From positions 930,001 to 994,000 of the forward strand of contig CANMKG010000001.1 in the NCBI GenBank assembly GCA_947498505.1: a stretch of DNA of 64,000 nt, read 5' to 3'. How positions within the stretch are numbered: position 1 is the stretch's first letter; each line of letters starts with the position of its first letter. This document shows positions 40,981 through 50,173 of this stretch, piece after piece. The notes beneath the pieces are model-generated. The model was not told the DNA's origin, did not search any database, and saw nothing but the letters and a program-made list of their open reading frames with translations. Made by a program: the position numbers and the translations under genes. The DNA comes from an uncultured Maribacter sp. GTDB taxonomy: Bacteria > Bacteroidota > Bacteroidia > Flavobacteriales > Flavobacteriaceae.

Positions 40981-41400
40981 TTATAGATTTACCCCTGTTC
41001 CTTGCAAAGAACTATAATGTTCCCATATAATTAACCAAGGGTCTTTTGTTTTATGTTGAAAATCTTTCATTTTAGCTTTCATAAATTCCAAAATGTTTTT
41101 ATAACTATCATCACTAGCCAAATTGTTAGATTCACTAGAATCTGTTGATATATTGAATAATTCAAATTCTGGTCTAAACATATAATCTTTAACAGTTCGT
41201 TGCCCAAAATATTCTTCATCATTTCTGTAAATAGCCTGTCATGTTGATGCAGCCCATAAATCAGAAGCAAAAGGATAATACAATCTATAGGCTATATTCC
41301 ATATTAATTTGTAATCACCATCTATTACAACACGCATGGGGTAATACATTGTAATTTCATGAAAGGTATGTGATGCATAAATTTTATCTCCAAATTCCTT
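40981..41400 (-). pseudogene. Sulfatase C-terminal remnant (heparan N-sulfatase-like, S1 family)
   Basis: The last 140 residues of an S1-family sulfatase are readable: [46 protein letters not shown], then a TGA stop (41239-41241) where Trp is expected, then QAIYRNDEEYFGQRTVKDY and FELFNISTDSSESNNLASDD to a normal end. The catalytic N-terminal domain with the Cys/Ser that becomes formylglycine is absent. At the 5' side it is joined to a fucosidase remnant near 41382-41400. The gene is dead. Confidence 0.8.
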
Positions 41401-41610
41401 ACTTCCATTGCCAGTTCTCCTAAAATATCTTTTTTAGCTTCCATGTTTACTGAATTCTATTTGGTGAATTTGGAATTGTACATTGCAAAAGCATCATGAT
41501 GTTCGGCTACAGGGATTATGTATCTTGCTCCTGATTTTTTTAAAGAGTTTAGCCTATTTTTTAGCATCAAACTTTTCTGCTTTAAACATTCGGATGAAAT
41601 CTTTATACCC
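41382..41610 (-). pseudogene. GH29 alpha-L-fucosidase internal fragment
   Basis: Conceptual translation gives GYKDFIRMFKAEKFDAKK, a TAG stop (41554-41556) in place of Trp, AKLFK, a frameshift in a run of seven T (41535-41541), SGARYIIPVAEHHDAFAMYN, SKFTK, a second TAG (41457-41459) in place of Trp, and [19 protein letters not shown]. It aligns with residues of the intact GH29 at 44193 (GYKDFIPMFKAEKFNAKEWA and NAVNMGPKRDLVGEIASAV) but is diverged, so it is a paralogue, not a recent copy. Both ends are fused to other remnants. Confidence 0.82.
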
Positions 41611-41795
41611 AAACTATTTTTAGTAACAGAACCGTAGCCAATAGCCACAACTTCGTCTAAGTCATCAGCGGTTACATCCAATGCAACATTAATAGTAATT
41701 AAAACTTATTCTTTAAGGAGCTACTTGACGTTAATTTTAGTAGTGATAAATTTTACCAAATAACGCTACATATTCGTTTTAACAGTTTTCTTCAT
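41611..41795 (-). pseudogene. SusC/TonB-dependent receptor N-terminal remnant
   Basis: From an ATG at 41793-41795 the minus strand reads MKKTVKTNM, a stop, RYLVKFITTKINVK, more stops, then ITINVALDVTADDLDEVVAI and GYGSVTKNSL. The LDEVVxIGYGxVxK sequence is the signature between the carboxypeptidase-like domain and the plug of SusC receptors. Most of the carboxypeptidase-like domain and the whole barrel are missing. The frame joins the GH29 fragment at 41610/41611. Confidence 0.78.
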
Positions 41796-41807
41796 AGTAA
41801 TGTGTTT

Positions 41808-43715
41808 TTAGTTAAATGTTAATTTCTGCATTCTCTCTTCCGTTTTAAGGATATGATTCGCTTCACCCTTATATACATTGTTTTTGAATTCTATATTTTT
41901 TGAGGACTTTACGGTAATAGCATGCTCTTGACTGTGAAGCTTTGGAAAAGTCTTGGAAATAGATATTGTATTGTTTGAAAACCTAAGGTTATTAGTATTG
42001 GCTATTTCAAGAACTAAATTATCAAAATGGTTAAATGTATTCCCTTCTATTTTAATATTATTAAAAGCTATATTATCATTGTCATCATCTGTAACAAAGC
42101 GTATTACGCCTCGATTATAACCACTATAATTACAATCTTGAAAAACATTATTTTCAACAGTGATATTAGAGCCACTACCCGACTCATACCAATGTCCACT
42201 TTCTACTGGAATTAAAAGAGCTTCCATTTCTGTACTGAAAAAGTTATTTCGAATTATGGTATTATTCGGAGATGACAACAAAAGTCCTCTGGCTCTATTA
42301 CCGCTGATATCGCAGTTTTCAACGAGTAACTTATCTGGATAGCCATTTAAATTTTCCAATAGATCTCCTACTTTTAGTGTACTGGGAATAGCCTCGTTAA
42401 ATGTTATAATTTGATAACGGCTATTTATACGTTCTGTAGATTTAATTGTAATTTTCTCGTATGGCAAGAACGACTCGCTTAGTCTCACCAATCCAAGAGT
42501 ATCATTGGGCTTCCCTATTACAAAACCCTGTTGTTGAAAGTGTCCCATTCTTACTCCAATTGAATTCTCATCCAAAAGGTCTACTACTCTTTGGTAAGTT
42601 CCATGAACATTTGTAGCATCATCTAATTGATTATTAAACTTGCAGTTTTTTAATTCCACCTTTCCTCTACAACCTACAAAATGTGTTGCATCGGCGGTGG
42701 TAGAAACCATGCGGCCATTCGAAGGCGTAATAACTACTTTATCTAATATTAAATCTTTTGAATTTTCAGCAATTAATCCCATTCCTCCTGCATGATGGAT
42801 AGTTACATTATTCATGTTAAACCCATAAGTATTAGTTACCCTAACGGCTGGCGCTAATCTATTTAAATGTTGTTCTCCCTTACAAACTAATACCTTGCCA
42901 ACAGGGGGCATTTTTTTACCATGATTAAAAATTCTAACCACCCCAGGTTCAACTTCCTTAGCACGTAATCTATGCTCTCTACCTATTATTCTCTGACTTG
43001 GTGCAATTGGATCTAGTTTATATTTATAATTAGATACCTGTTTTAAAGACTTTTCTCTGCTCGCTAAGTTGTTATATAAAGTAAGTGGTGTATATGATTC
43101 TGTATCGTACGCTATAGCTTTTCTATCAACGTCATATAACATAGCTTGCCCTAGGTTATGTTCGTATGATTCTTTGATGAAATATAATTGCTCATTACGT
43201 ATTTCATACGGATAAGTGTTGGAGATTTTCATATCAAATGTTCCTTTTTCTTGGTCATTAGCAACTATTAACCCTTCACTATGAAAAGGTATCTCCCAGT
43301 CTATCTTTAGATTTTTAAGGGATATATTTTGAGATTCATTTATGAGAAAAGGAATCATTTTACCATGAAAAATAAACGTGGACCCCTGACCGTCAATAAC
43401 TAATTTTTTCATGTCAAATATTGGAAAAGCCGTTTTTATGACCACATCATTATGATTTGATATATAACAATACTTTTCTAACCCCTTGTCCGGATAAAAA
43501 TGATATGTTCCTTTCTCAAACTTTATCTCTGAAATAGGCCTTTCTTTTGCAGCCAATATTCGTTTTAACACATCTGGAGTTGCATCGCTTTTAATATCGT
43601 TTTTAAACAATACAGTTTCTGCTTCTATTTTTTTTGCAAAACATCCTAAGTTCAATACAAGTAAGACACTTCCTAAAAATAAAATGGTAATTGATTTTCT
43701 TTTTTTTGATAACAT
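41808..43715 (-). CDS. GH110-type alpha-1,3-galactosidase (right-handed beta-helix)
   Basis: A 635-residue exported protein (probable lipoprotein, LVLNLGC near residue 25) with a right-handed parallel beta-helix: DMKKLVIDGQGSTFIFHG, NNVTIHHAGGMGLIAENSKD, NTIIRNNFFSTEMEALLIP. The motif LDDATNVHGTY contains the adjacent acids Asp365-Asp366, matching the paired catalytic Asp of GH110, an inverting family that removes terminal alpha-1,3-galactose from blood-group B-type and some algal glycans. I recognise the overall sequence as the alpha-1,3-galactosidase-related family. Substrate in this organism is inferred. The SusC remnant begins only about 13 bases beyond its stop. Confidence 0.8.
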   Translation of the reverse strand: MLSKKRKSITILFLGSVLLVLNLGCFAKKIEAETVLFKNDIKSDATPDVLKRILAAKERPISEIKFEKGTYHFYPDKGLEKYCYISNHNDVVIKTAFPIFDMKKLVIDGQGSTFIFHGKMIPFLINESQNISLKNLKIDWEIPFHSEGLIVANDQEKGTFDMKISNTYPYEIRNEQLYFIKESYEHNLGQAMLYDVDRKAIAYDTESYTPLTLYNNLASREKSLKQVSNYKYKLDPIAPSQRIIGREHRLRAKEVEPGVVRIFNHGKKMPPVGKVLVCKGEQHLNRLAPAVRVTNTYGFNMNNVTIHHAGGMGLIAENSKDLILDKVVITPSNGRMVSTTADATHFVGCRGKVELKNCKFNNQLDDATNVHGTYQRVVDLLDENSIGVRMGHFQQQGFVIGKPNDTLGLVRLSESFLPYEKITIKSTERINSRYQIITFNEAIPSTLKVGDLLENLNGYPDKLLVENCDISGNRARGLLLSSPNNTIIRNNFFSTEMEALLIPVESGHWYESGSGSNITVENNVFQDCNYSGYNRGVIRFVTDDDNDNIAFNNIKIEGNTFNHFDNLVLEIANTNNLRFSNNTISISKTFPKLHSQEHAITVKSSKNIEFKNNVYKGEANHILKTEERMQKLTFN

Positions 43716-44039
43716 ATCTTAATAGTCAAAAATTGATAATGGTTTATGTAAAAGCTTTTAAATATTGAATGCATTTTTATTTAGTAGACTATATGGCATA
43801 TTATTAATATTATGCAGCTCTACTATAGCATAGAAGGGTGTTGTTTTTGGAATTTCACAAAAATGAGCGTTAAAAACTTCACATCTCATCTTTAACGCCA
43901 ATCAAACTCAATTAACTAACATGAAAACTATATGTGTTTATTAAATTTTAGTCGTTGGATTTAACATCCATTTATCAAAATTTATATTAAAATTTAACTC
44001 ATAACATATAGTTTAGTATTACCTCTTACACAAATAAAA

Positions 44040-44148
44040 ACACTATCCTTAAAAAAAGTGTATCTCAGAATAACAAGTAAGAGTCCATGGGTAAAAAAAA
44101 TATAATCAATTGATTATTAGCAATTAACAATTGATTGTATTACTGAGA
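44040..44148. repeat. Nested inverted repeats between GH110 and GH29 genes
   Basis: Within the 477-base gap 43716-44192, which has no gene, there are three pairings: ACACT/AGTGT (44040-44061), TCTCAG/CTGAGA (44063-44148) and an inner AATCAATTG/CAATTGATT (44104-44136) whose loop has TTATTAGCAAT, the same loop core as the stem-loop repeat at 30455 and 50103. It lies 3' of the GH29 gene and may end its transcript or bind a regulator for GH110. The rest of the gap is very A+T-rich and otherwise unrecognised. Confidence 0.45.
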
Positions 44149-44192
44149 GAATAAATTTTTAAGTTTCACTTAAAAACCTTAATTCACTCTTA

Positions 44193-45797
44193 TTACTTTG
44201 TGCTTTGTGGTATAACGTTTTTAAAGCTTAGTTTTATAGGGTAAGCAAATTTGTACTTAGGCTTTTTTCGTAGAAAAACTTCAAGCCCTTCGTTTTTTTG
44301 CTTATAAGATAATTCCCTTTTACTACCCAATAGTTGAATACTTTCTAAATCTTTTAAATTTACATTTGCCAATGATTTTATTAGGACCTTACCATCCTCC
44401 GGCCAGTCTAGAACTGTGGCATATAACACATTGTTTTCTTTGTTTCTTGTAAACCGTACATCTCTTGATGTAGCCATATACTTTTTATGTCCATGCTCAT
44501 CCCTTTCAACCCAATGCTCCCCTAATTCACCAAAAACTTCATAAGGACGTGTAGCATACACCGCTTCTCCACAAATACGCAACCATTCTCCTAATTCTAG
44601 CATTAACTTTTTTTGATCCTTTGGAAAACTCCCATCTGCCCTAGGAGCAAAAGACAGCATAAGTACTCCTCGTTTACTAATAATATCCATAAATTGATCT
44701 ACAATCATATTAGTAGGTTTAACTGGTATGCCTTCTCCATATCCCCAGTTATGCCCTAAATAAACTGATTCATCTGTTTGCCAAACCATATCATGTATAT
44801 CATCAAAGGCACCATGTTCAAAATCACGAACAGCACTTCCTGGTTTAAATGTTTTTTGGTTTTTATAGTTTAGTACAACATTTGGGGAGCCATAAAAGCC
44901 TTGACCATTTTCAACCGCATTATTATAATAATAAGCAGCAAATTCTTTACGCCAAGGTTCCCAAACAGTAGGGTTAATTCCCCAATCAAAATAATACAAA
45001 TCCGGTTGGTACATGCTAGCTAATTCTTTAGTACGCGCTAGCCATCTGGTTAAATCTCGATTACTAGGCTGTACCAAATTCCATCTCGATCGTTTTAACC
45101 AATCATTTCGTTTTTCATTAACCCCTATTCTAATAGTATCTGAGCTTTTGGGAATTATAGGATTTCCGTATAAATCTTCATTTTCAGGGTTCGTTGCATC
45201 ATAACGGTTAATATGATTCCATTGAAAAAACGCATGATTCCAAGCCGTATGGTTTGACACGCCAAATTTCATTCCTTTTTCTCTCACTGCAGAAGCTATT
45301 TCTCCTACTAAATCTCTTTTGGGGCCCATATTAACAGCGTTCCACTTACTTAACTTAGTATCCCACAAACAAAACGTATCATGATGCGCAGCCATCATTG
45401 TAAAAAACTTTGCTCCTCCTTGTTCGAATAAATCTGCCCATTCTTTAGCATTAAATTTTTCTGCCTTAAACATGGGAATAAAATCCTTGTAACCAAACTC
45501 CTCTGGAGGCCCATAAGTATTATTATGATGCAGATGCGTTGCATACCCTTGATTATTTCTACTGCTTTGTCCTTTCTGACTATACATCCATCGTCCATAC
45601 CATTCTGCTGCATGATCTCCTTTAAAGGCTGGTACAGAATAAACTCCCCAATGAACCCAATATCCCAGTTTTGCATCTTCATACCATTCTGGAGCTGCGT
45701 AATTTTTCAATGACTCCCAATTAGCTTCATACTTCTTTTGGGCATTAATTTTAGTAATACAAAAAACAATAGCGAGAAAAATAATTTTTAGTTTCAA
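44193..45797 (-). CDS. Alpha-L-fucosidase, family GH29
   Basis: A retaining exo-enzyme that removes alpha-L-fucose. From a TTG at 45797 the 534-residue protein starts with a signal peptide (KLKIIFLAIVFCITKINAQ). The longer frame from 45857 adds 20 residues unlike a signal peptide. Landmarks are EWYEDAKLGYWVHWGVYSVP near residue 36, GGAKFFTMMAAHHDTFCLWD near residue 130, and the nucleophile Asp271 in PDLYYFDWG. The C-terminal beta domain begins near residue 430. Without an obvious acid/base Glu motif, the subfamily is uncertain. It lies 145 bases after the regulator gene on the same strand, with candidate operators between. Confidence 0.88.
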   Translation of the reverse strand: MKLKIIFLAIVFCITKINAQKKYEANWESLKNYAAPEWYEDAKLGYWVHWGVYSVPAFKGDHAAEWYGRWMYSQKGQSSRNNQGYATHLHHNNTYGPPEEFGYKDFIPMFKAEKFNAKEWADLFEQGGAKFFTMMAAHHDTFCLWDTKLSKWNAVNMGPKRDLVGEIASAVREKGMKFGVSNHTAWNHAFFQWNHINRYDATNPENEDLYGNPIIPKSSDTIRIGVNEKRNDWLKRSRWNLVQPSNRDLTRWLARTKELASMYQPDLYYFDWGINPTVWEPWRKEFAAYYYNNAVENGQGFYGSPNVVLNYKNQKTFKPGSAVRDFEHGAFDDIHDMVWQTDESVYLGHNWGYGEGIPVKPTNMIVDQFMDIISKRGVLMLSFAPRADGSFPKDQKKLMLELGEWLRICGEAVYATRPYEVFGELGEHWVERDEHGHKKYMATSRDVRFTRNKENNVLYATVLDWPEDGKVLIKSLANVNLKDLESIQLLGSKRELSYKQKNEGLEVFLRKKPKYKFAYPIKLSFKNVIPQSTK

Positions 45798-45905
45798 AGT
45801 GTATTCTTTTATTATGTTCCGTTTATAATCTAAATAAAGACCAAAAATCTTTACCAAGCTAAGAAAAAAACAATACGCGAAATATGTGTATACCTTAATA
45901 ATTAA

Positions 45906-45925
45906 AAAGTATACAGGAGTACTTT
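45906..45925. promoter_or_regulatory. Inverted repeat upstream of the GH29 gene
   Basis: AAAGTA and TACTTT are 6-base arms 8 bases apart. The core GTATACAGGAGTAC (45909-45922) shares GTA-N5-GAGTAC with a site before GH27. It lies 112 bases before the TTG start and just beyond the regulator stop. Regulator binding is inferred. Confidence 0.35.
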
Positions 45926-45942
45926 ATATTATTACTGATTAA

Positions 45943-48900
45943 TTAAGAATGTTTCTTTTCACTATCAGCGGCATACTTTCCGGGAGTTGTTCCGTATTTT
46001 TCTTTAAACAGTCTAGTGAAGTGAGTTCTACTTTTAAAACCAGTTCGTAGCGCTGCTTCTTTAACAGAAAGCTGCTCCTGTACCAAAAGTTCTGCTCCTT
46101 TTGTTATTCTATACAGCTTAAGTAATTCAAAGGGTGTATGATTCGTTAAATCCTTCACCTTTTTATAAAACAAGGTTCGGTTTAAGAACAATTCTCTTGC
46201 AAATTTATTTATATCCAAATCTTGATTGTCTAAATTTTCAGCCATCAAATTATATAGCTTCTCTAAAAATGCGTTATCATTTGCATTGTTTTTATTATTC
46301 TCCTTGGTTAATGGAATACCAATTTGATAACGCTCTCTTAATTGCTTTCTGTTTAACAATAAAGCTTCTACTCTAGTTACCAAATGCTCCATATCAAATG
46401 GCTTTTTTATATACGCATCAGCCCCATCTCTTAACCCTCGAATTCTATCTTCACTATTTACACAAGCCGTTAATAATATTAATGGAATATGACTTGTTTT
46501 AACATCCGATTTTACACGTTTACATAAATCCAATCCATTTAATTCAGGCATTAACAAATCACTAATTATAATATCTGGCCATTCATTTTCCATCGCATCT
46601 ATACATTCTTGACCATTAACAAACGTTTTTACATTAAAGAATTTTGACAATGATTGAGACACAAACATGCGCATATCTAAATTATCCTCTGCATAAAAAA
46701 TAGTAGCATTCATAAAGTCCGAAGCTACTTTAATATCTCCAATACCTTCTTTAATAATTAAATTTGTGTTTTTTTCCAGTGCTTTCTCAGCTTTAAGTAA
46801 TATTTCACCTTGTTCCGTTTCAGTATCACCTTTTTGCTTTTTAACAATGGGCAATCTTACTGTTAAGGTTGTACCTTTTCCTACTTCACTTTCCGCATTA
46901 ATGTAACCGTAATGCATTTCCACAAGACGCTTGGAAAATGCTAGTCCAATACCCGACCCCCCAATGTAAGATTCATGCCTTTTGTGCGATTGGTAAAATC
47001 TTTCAAAAATATGCTGCAAATCTTCACTATCAATACCTCTTCCCGTATCTCTAACAGATACTATTAAATCCTTATCCTCTCTACTTATTTCTACTAAAAC
47101 CGAATCTCCTTGTTTTGTATATTTAAAAGCATTATTAAGTAAATTGTTAAATACTTTTTCCAATTTTTCTTTATCCGCTGACACATAAACATTTTCAGTA
47201 TTATGCTTAACCGTAAGGGTTTTACCCTCAGTTTTAGCCATAAACTCAAAATCTCGTATAAGTTCCTCTATATATGGATTAAAATAAAAATGAGAGTAGT
47301 TCATTTTTAACAACTCAAAATCAGCTTTTTGAAAATCATGAACCTGATCTACTAGCTCTAGTATTTTTTTAGATTGACGCTGAACAAGCTTAAGTTTATC
47401 TATAGCCCCAAAATTCTTTTCAAGTTCTTTTATTAATAAATTTATTGGACCAGATATGAGTGTTAAAGGCGTTTTTATTTCATGCGAAATATTAGAAAAA
47501 AACCTCAATTTAGCAGCGTTTAAATACTTCACATTGTCGACTTCCATTTGCTCTATCTCCACCTTATGATTTAACGATTGAATCCTAAAAATCACTTGAA
47601 CGACAAAAAAAACAATAAGTGTTGTAGCTAAAAAATATAAAAAATAAGCCCATTTTGTTTTCCAAAAAGGAGTTGAAACTGTTATTTTTAATGATTTAAC
47701 TGGCGTCCATTCATTTAAAGAATTTGAAGCCGAGGTATTAAGTACATATTCACCAGGCTGTAGACCACTAAAATAAATTGTTTTTTCATCAGAAGGTATT
47801 TCAATCCATTCTTCGTTTAGTGGTAATAACTTGTACCTGATATAATGGTTTTTGGGGTTAGAAAAATGTAGACTTGTTAGTTCTAATGAAAAAACATTCT
47901 CATTATGCTTTAGTTTTACTTCTTCAGTTTCAGCTAACCGATTACTTAACAACACTCTACCTCTTATTGAATCTCCAACTTCAACCAGTTTATTAAACAA
48001 CTTGAAGTTTCCCACTTCAAACTTTGGTAATGTTTCTTCGTTAAAAACATCTTCTGGTTTAAAATAACAAAAACCATCTAAACCCGAAAAAATCAAATAC
48101 CCATTCTTCAAATGCTTGGAGGTGTACCAAAAATCTTCAAAAGGTAAACCATCAGAATCTGTAAATCTCCTAAAAGTATAATCTGTTGTATTAAATTTAT
48201 TTAAACCAATATTAGTTGCAATCCAAAGGTTATTGTCTTTATCATACAACATGCTTTTTATAACGTTATTAGACAAACCTTGCTTTTCTGAAAAAGTTTC
48301 AAACTTAAAATTGGTCTTGCTTTCTATTAATTTACAAACTCCACCTCCTTCTGTACCTATCCATAATTCCTTACTTGGTAGCCTAATAATAGAACTCACA
48401 AAATTACTTGAAAGTGAGTAAGGGTTGTTATCTTCAGCAACGTATTGTTTGATTTTAGTTTCATGCAATTTATCTTTAGCATTAACCCTAAAAAGACCAT
48501 CTTTATCCGTTCCAATCCAGATATAATCATATAATGGGTCTACGTATACACAACGTACAAAACCCAATTTCTTAGTTTCAAAAAATACATTATCGTTTAT
48601 AGTTTCTACATTTAGTATCTCATTTTTATCATTTAAAACAACTTTAAAAACACCTTGATTACCAACAAGCCAAATGTTACCATCTTTATCTTCAGTTATA
48701 TCATGAAAATGTATCTGAGGAAATAATGGTGGCTCTGAGTTATTTACTATTTCATAATTTTCTTCATTAGATTTTATCCTACATAATCCAACATTTGAAA
48801 TTCTACACCATACATTTTTTCTAGAATCTAAATACACTTTACCAAACTCTAAACCACTACTATTAAAGGCATTGTATTCGACATCCTCAAAAGTCTCGGT

Positions 48901-50067
48901 TTCTGTATTAAAAACAGAAACGTCTCCTCCACTTGTCGTTAGGTAAACTCTATCTTTATCAATTAGGGAAATAGTGGTTACGTTATTTGATTTTAAACCA
49001 TTCATAAACCCCATGTTAACATTGTACTTCCGAAACGAATTTTCAACCATGTTAAATTTAAAAAGTCCTTCGTTGAATGTACCATACCAACAATTACCCG
49101 TTGTTGTCTCATAAAAACAGCTACTTTTTACATACCCCGAATTATGTTCAAAATAGGAAACATCATCGCTGATAGAATTTAAAATATCAGCACTATTAAT
49201 TTGAATAAACCCATCATCTATTATGCCCAACCATAAAGTTCCTGAAGAATCTACCATGCTACTATTAAACCTATAGTCAAAGAACAGTTCATTACCAATT
49301 GTAAAGCTGTATTCATTAGGGTTAGTATTATTTTTATCGATTACGACTAATCCATATTCTAAGGTAACCAGTACCTTATCATTAATACTTAAAATTGAAT
49401 TACATGAAAATACTTTGTCTCTTAATATTGGGGTGAAAATTTCATCTTTTACATTGAAAACAAAAAGTCCTTTTGATGTAGCATATAAAAAATTAAACTC
49501 ATCCAACATAACCCCTTGAAAAAATTGAATTTCCTCCTCCGCTTCATGTTTCTTAGGTCTATACTTCCCCTTTAAATTATAGTTGTTATCAAAAACTAAA
49601 ATACCGGCTTCCTGAGTAGCACACAAAACCAAACCATTTTGTGTTGAAATAATGTTTCTTACCGTTGGTCCATTTAAACCCTCATTAATCAATTTATTTG
49701 AATACAAATTAGCAAACCTATTATTAGATAAATCAAATAGATTAATCCCATCATCTGTTCCTATCCAAATCTTATTATTTTGATCTTCAAATAAAGTTCT
49801 TACCCGATTACTTATAAGAGGTTTTTCATCAACGCTGTTTTTGTAAATGTTAAACTCGTAACCATTATATACACTTAAACCTTCATAAGTTCCATACCAT
49901 AAATAGCCATTTGAAGCTTCTAAAATAGAAGTAATACCATTATGAGATAAACCATCAGAAATAGTTAATTTTAAGCTTGGTTCTAAGGTATTTTTTTGAG
50001 CAGAGATACTAATACAAAAAAACAAAAGTAAATATCTATATATAAACTTATGCTGTTCTTTTGTCAT
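45943..50067 (-). CDS. Hybrid two-component system regulator (HTCS)
   Basis: A 1374-residue single-chain sensor and regulator of the type that controls polysaccharide loci. The order is a signal peptide; two seven-bladed propellers of Reg_prop repeats (WYGTYEGLSVYNGYEFNIY, KIWIGTDDGINLFDL and many more; about 25-700); a Y_Y_Y domain (about 710-795); a membrane span (about 807-827, YFLYFLATTLIVFFVVQVIF); HisKA with the phospho-acceptor His in FSNISHEIKTPL (about 861); HATPase (NNLLNNAFKYT, GGSGIGLAFSKRL); a receiver domain with Asp near 1168 (IISDLLMPEL); and an AraC-type DNA-binding domain ending RTHFTRLFKEKYGTTPGKY. Its ligand is probably a released oligosaccharide, and its targets the flanking hydrolase genes; both are inferred from location. 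Confidence 0.95.
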   Translation of the reverse strand: MTKEQHKFIYRYLLLFFCISISAQKNTLEPSLKLTISDGLSHNGITSILEASNGYLWYGTYEGLSVYNGYEFNIYKNSVDEKPLISNRVRTLFEDQNNKIWIGTDDGINLFDLSNNRFANLYSNKLINEGLNGPTVRNIISTQNGLVLCATQEAGILVFDNNYNLKGKYRPKKHEAEEEIQFFQGVMLDEFNFLYATSKGLFVFNVKDEIFTPILRDKVFSCNSILSINDKVLVTLEYGLVVIDKNNTNPNEYSFTIGNELFFDYRFNSSMVDSSGTLWLGIIDDGFIQINSADILNSISDDVSYFEHNSGYVKSSCFYETTTGNCWYGTFNEGLFKFNMVENSFRKYNVNMGFMNGLKSNNVTTISLIDKDRVYLTTSGGDVSVFNTETETFEDVEYNAFNSSGLEFGKVYLDSRKNVWCRISNVGLCRIKSNEENYEIVNNSEPPLFPQIHFHDITEDKDGNIWLVGNQGVFKVVLNDKNEILNVETINDNVFFETKKLGFVRCVYVDPLYDYIWIGTDKDGLFRVNAKDKLHETKIKQYVAEDNNPYSLSSNFVSSIIRLPSKELWIGTEGGGVCKLIESKTNFKFETFSEKQGLSNNVIKSMLYDKDNNLWIATNIGLNKFNTTDYTFRRFTDSDGLPFEDFWYTSKHLKNGYLIFSGLDGFCYFKPEDVFNEETLPKFEVGNFKLFNKLVEVGDSIRGRVLLSNRLAETEEVKLKHNENVFSLELTSLHFSNPKNHYIRYKLLPLNEEWIEIPSDEKTIYFSGLQPGEYVLNTSASNSLNEWTPVKSLKITVSTPFWKTKWAYFLYFLATTLIVFFVVQVIFRIQSLNHKVEIEQMEVDNVKYLNAAKLRFFSNISHEIKTPLTLISGPINLLIKELEKNFGAIDKLKLVQRQSKKILELVDQVHDFQKADFELLKMNYSHFYFNPYIEELIRDFEFMAKTEGKTLTVKHNTENVYVSADKEKLEKVFNNLLNNAFKYTKQGDSVLVEISREDKDLIVSVRDTGRGIDSEDLQHIFERFYQSHKRHESYIGGSGIGLAFSKRLVEMHYGYINAESEVGKGTTLTVRLPIVKKQKGDTETEQGEILLKAEKALEKNTNLIIKEGIGDIKVASDFMNATIFYAEDNLDMRMFVSQSLSKFFNVKTFVNGQECIDAMENEWPDIIISDLLMPELNGLDLCKRVKSDVKTSHIPLILLTACVNSEDRIRGLRDGADAYIKKPFDMEHLVTRVEALLLNRKQLRERYQIGIPLTKENNKNNANDNAFLEKLYNLMAENLDNQDLDINKFARELFLNRTLFYKKVKDLTNHTPFELLKLYRITKGAELLVQEQLSVKEAALRTGFKSRTHFTRLFKEKYGTTPGKYAADSEKKHS

Positions 50068-50102
50068 AGGGTGTTGTGATTTACTTTAGCTACTAAAGTA
50101 TT

Positions 50103-50152
50103 AAAATAAACCCATAGTTATTAGCAATATACTGCCAACTTACTATGGGTTT
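50103..50152. repeat. Stem-loop repeat, copy 2 (upstream of HTCS gene)
   Basis: The stem AAACCCATAGT (50108-50118) / ACTATGGGTTT (50142-50152) differs from copy 1 by G-C to A-T, a compensatory change that keeps the pairing. The loop again contains TATTAGCAATATACTGC. On the minus strand the stem is followed by TATTTTAA, so it could terminate the PKD-lipoprotein gene that ends at 50174. Confidence 0.75.
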
Positions 50153-50173
50153 ATCTTAAATTTTAAATTTATT

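Noticed and set aside
40981-41681. Treating the small frames at 40981, 41079 and 41457 as separate intact genes
   Set aside because: Their sequences are pieces of sulfatase, fucosidase and SusC proteins interrupted by stops and a frameshift, and are better explained as remnants.
30380-50152. A complete integrated element with att sites
   Set aside because: The repeats do not contain the tRNA 3' end, no integrase or mobility gene is present, and a locus gene lies outside the right repeat. Kept only as a low-scored idea.
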